From the NCBI GenBank assembly GCA_018242685.1, contig JAFEBM010000004.1:1-64000 (forward strand): 64,000 nt of DNA, in the 5' to 3' direction. Position 1 is the stretch's first letter. Each line of letters starts with the position of its first letter. This document shows positions 63,398 through 64,000 of this stretch, piece after piece. The DNA is from Nitrospira sp. (GTDB lineage: Bacteria > Nitrospirota > Nitrospiria > Nitrospirales > Nitrospiraceae). A program made the translations under genes and the position numbers. The notes under the pieces were generated by a model. The model was not told the DNA's origin. It ran no database searches and saw nothing but the letters and a program-made list of their open reading frames with translations.

Positions 63398-63907
63398 TCA
63401 GCCGATGAGCACGTCGGCAGAGGTGACGCGACCGGATTTGATCCAATAGGTCTTAACGTCAGGTTCGGGCTCCATGAGCGAGACCAGAAGATAGGCGGGA
63501 AGGGGCAGGTTGATCTTGGGCCAAATCTCCTCGTAGTCGGTGGCGATTTTTATGTCGGTGACCGACGGACGGGCCGGGTCGTGCGGGTGCGAGTGATAGA
63601 CGACTTGAAGTTCGAGCCCTTGGTTGCGCATGTCCTTTTTGGCTGATGAGAAATCCTGCATGTCCATGACAAAAGCAATTTCTGCGCGTTCGGCCGGCGA
63701 GAGCCGCTCGAGATGTGCGGCTTTTGCCGAATCGAATGACGACAGGTTTTGTGCGCCTTCCATCGCGACGATGTTCTTGATCCGATAGAGATGGCTGACC
63801 ACCCCATTGGTTCCAGCCAGGAGCCCACAACATTCGTACGGAGTGAGTGCCTTCGCATGGGCGATGATGTCGTCGAGAATCTGTCGGGGGATGATGAGGT
63901 CGGCCAC
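63398..63907 (-). CDS. JAMM/MPN metalloprotease
   Basis: Zinc peptidase of the JAMM type: the upstream Glu is Glu25 in YECCGLLAG, and HSHPHDPARPSVTD provides His105, His107 and Asp118 in the exact H-x-H-x10-D arrangement. The length of 169 is normal for bacterial single-domain members. Such enzymes process sulfur-carrier (ThiS/MoaD/CysO-like) proteins. The start is GTG and lies just after the stop of a ThiF/MoeB-like gene, supporting that role. Confidence 0.88.
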   Translation of the reverse strand: MADLIIPRQILDDIIAHAKALTPYECCGLLAGTNGVVSHLYRIKNIVAMEGAQNLSSFDSAKAAHLERLSPAERAEIAFVMDMQDFSSAKKDMRNQGLELQVVYHSHPHDPARPSVTDIKIATDYEEIWPKINLPLPAYLLVSLMEPEPDVKTYWIKSGRVTSADVLIG

Positions 63908-63908
63908 G

Positions 63909-64000
63909 TTAAATCGTGCAGGTGACGGTGTAGTCTAGACTCAGATCTTTGATTTTTGGATTTGGTCCGCAAAGCGGACAGGCCGGATCCTTTGGGCGAC
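63909..64000 (-). CDS. ThiF/MoeB-type adenylyltransferase, C-terminal end (partial)
   Basis: Only the last 30 codons are in the window: DPACPLCGPNPKIKDLSLDY then TVTCTI and TAA. CxxC followed by a short hydrophobic end is typical of the zinc-binding C-terminus of MoeB/ThiF-like E1 enzymes. The stop lies one base before the GTG of the JAMM peptidase, so the two are cotranscribed. Confidence 0.6.
   Translation of the reverse strand, partial: RPKDPACPLCGPNPKIKDLSLDYTVTCTI

Overview
The window reads as a chromosomal segment of a Gram-negative bacterium. Evidence is a TolC/adaptor/RND efflux tripartite set, an outer-membrane beta-barrel, an Slp-type lipoprotein and several lipoprotein signal peptides. 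The gene mix (large exopolysaccharide locus, DUF2950, NDH-2, PAS/CHASE3 signalling, many degraded IS elements) resembles Nitrospira and relatives. That assignment is by resemblance only; no rRNA or marker gene is present. No tRNA, rRNA or CRISPR array was recognised.

Region 1 (1-23,800) is a surface-polysaccharide locus, all genes on the + strand. After the 3' part of a galactose-oxidase-like kelch protein come nucleotide-sugar enzymes (RfbF-type cytidylyltransferase, UDP-glucuronate decarboxylase), a PIG-L deacetylase, a novel protein with a duplicated five-cysteine domain, a Wzx-type flippase, five GT2 glycosyltransferases and a DUF354 protein. Next are a wecB stump cut off beside an IS630 remnant, a six-hairpin-like protein, a methyltransferase, an epimerase, a Gfo/Idh/MocA oxidoreductase, a ChbG-like deacetylase, a Wzy/O-antigen-ligase-like protein, a polysaccharide deacetylase, a hexapeptide acetyltransferase and an asparagine-synthase-like protein. 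Base composition here looks more AT-rich than in the right half, which suits transfer.

Region 2 (23,800-35,400) is an IS graveyard interleaved with the rest of the polysaccharide locus. It holds an IS3 element with two frameshifts beside an IS200/IS605 TnpA stump, a secreted protein, and a second IS3 copy with a different IS3-type element inserted in it. These are followed by a stand-alone degenerate GGDEF-like protein, an oxidoreductase, a sugar-phosphate transferase carrying the same GGDEF-like domain, a decayed carbamoyltransferase, a DUF4038 glycoside hydrolase-like lipoprotein, an IS256 remnant and another dead IS3 element. The sugar-phosphate transferase is the likely priming enzyme for the polymer.

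Region 3 (35,500-64,000) is ordinary chromosome with small oddities. It has BACON/Fn3 surface proteins, a TM protein coupled to a beta-barrel, and a Ski2-like helicase split into two overlapping genes in permuted order downstream of glgC. A heavy-metal-type RND efflux operon is followed by a HEAT-repeat protein, peptide deformylase and an MsbA-like exporter. Then come small genes including a frameshifted DUF4258/DUF2283 pair, an NDH-2/universal-stress-protein pair, a four-gene run of very small proteins around an atypical receiver, a CHASE3-PAS-PAS histidine kinase with NarL-type regulator, a DedA protein, the Slp and DUF2950 lipoproteins, a small secreted protein with a decayed second copy 9 kb away, and a JAMM peptidase next to the end of a ThiF/MoeB-type gene.

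Products are assigned from motifs read by eye. No database search was run.
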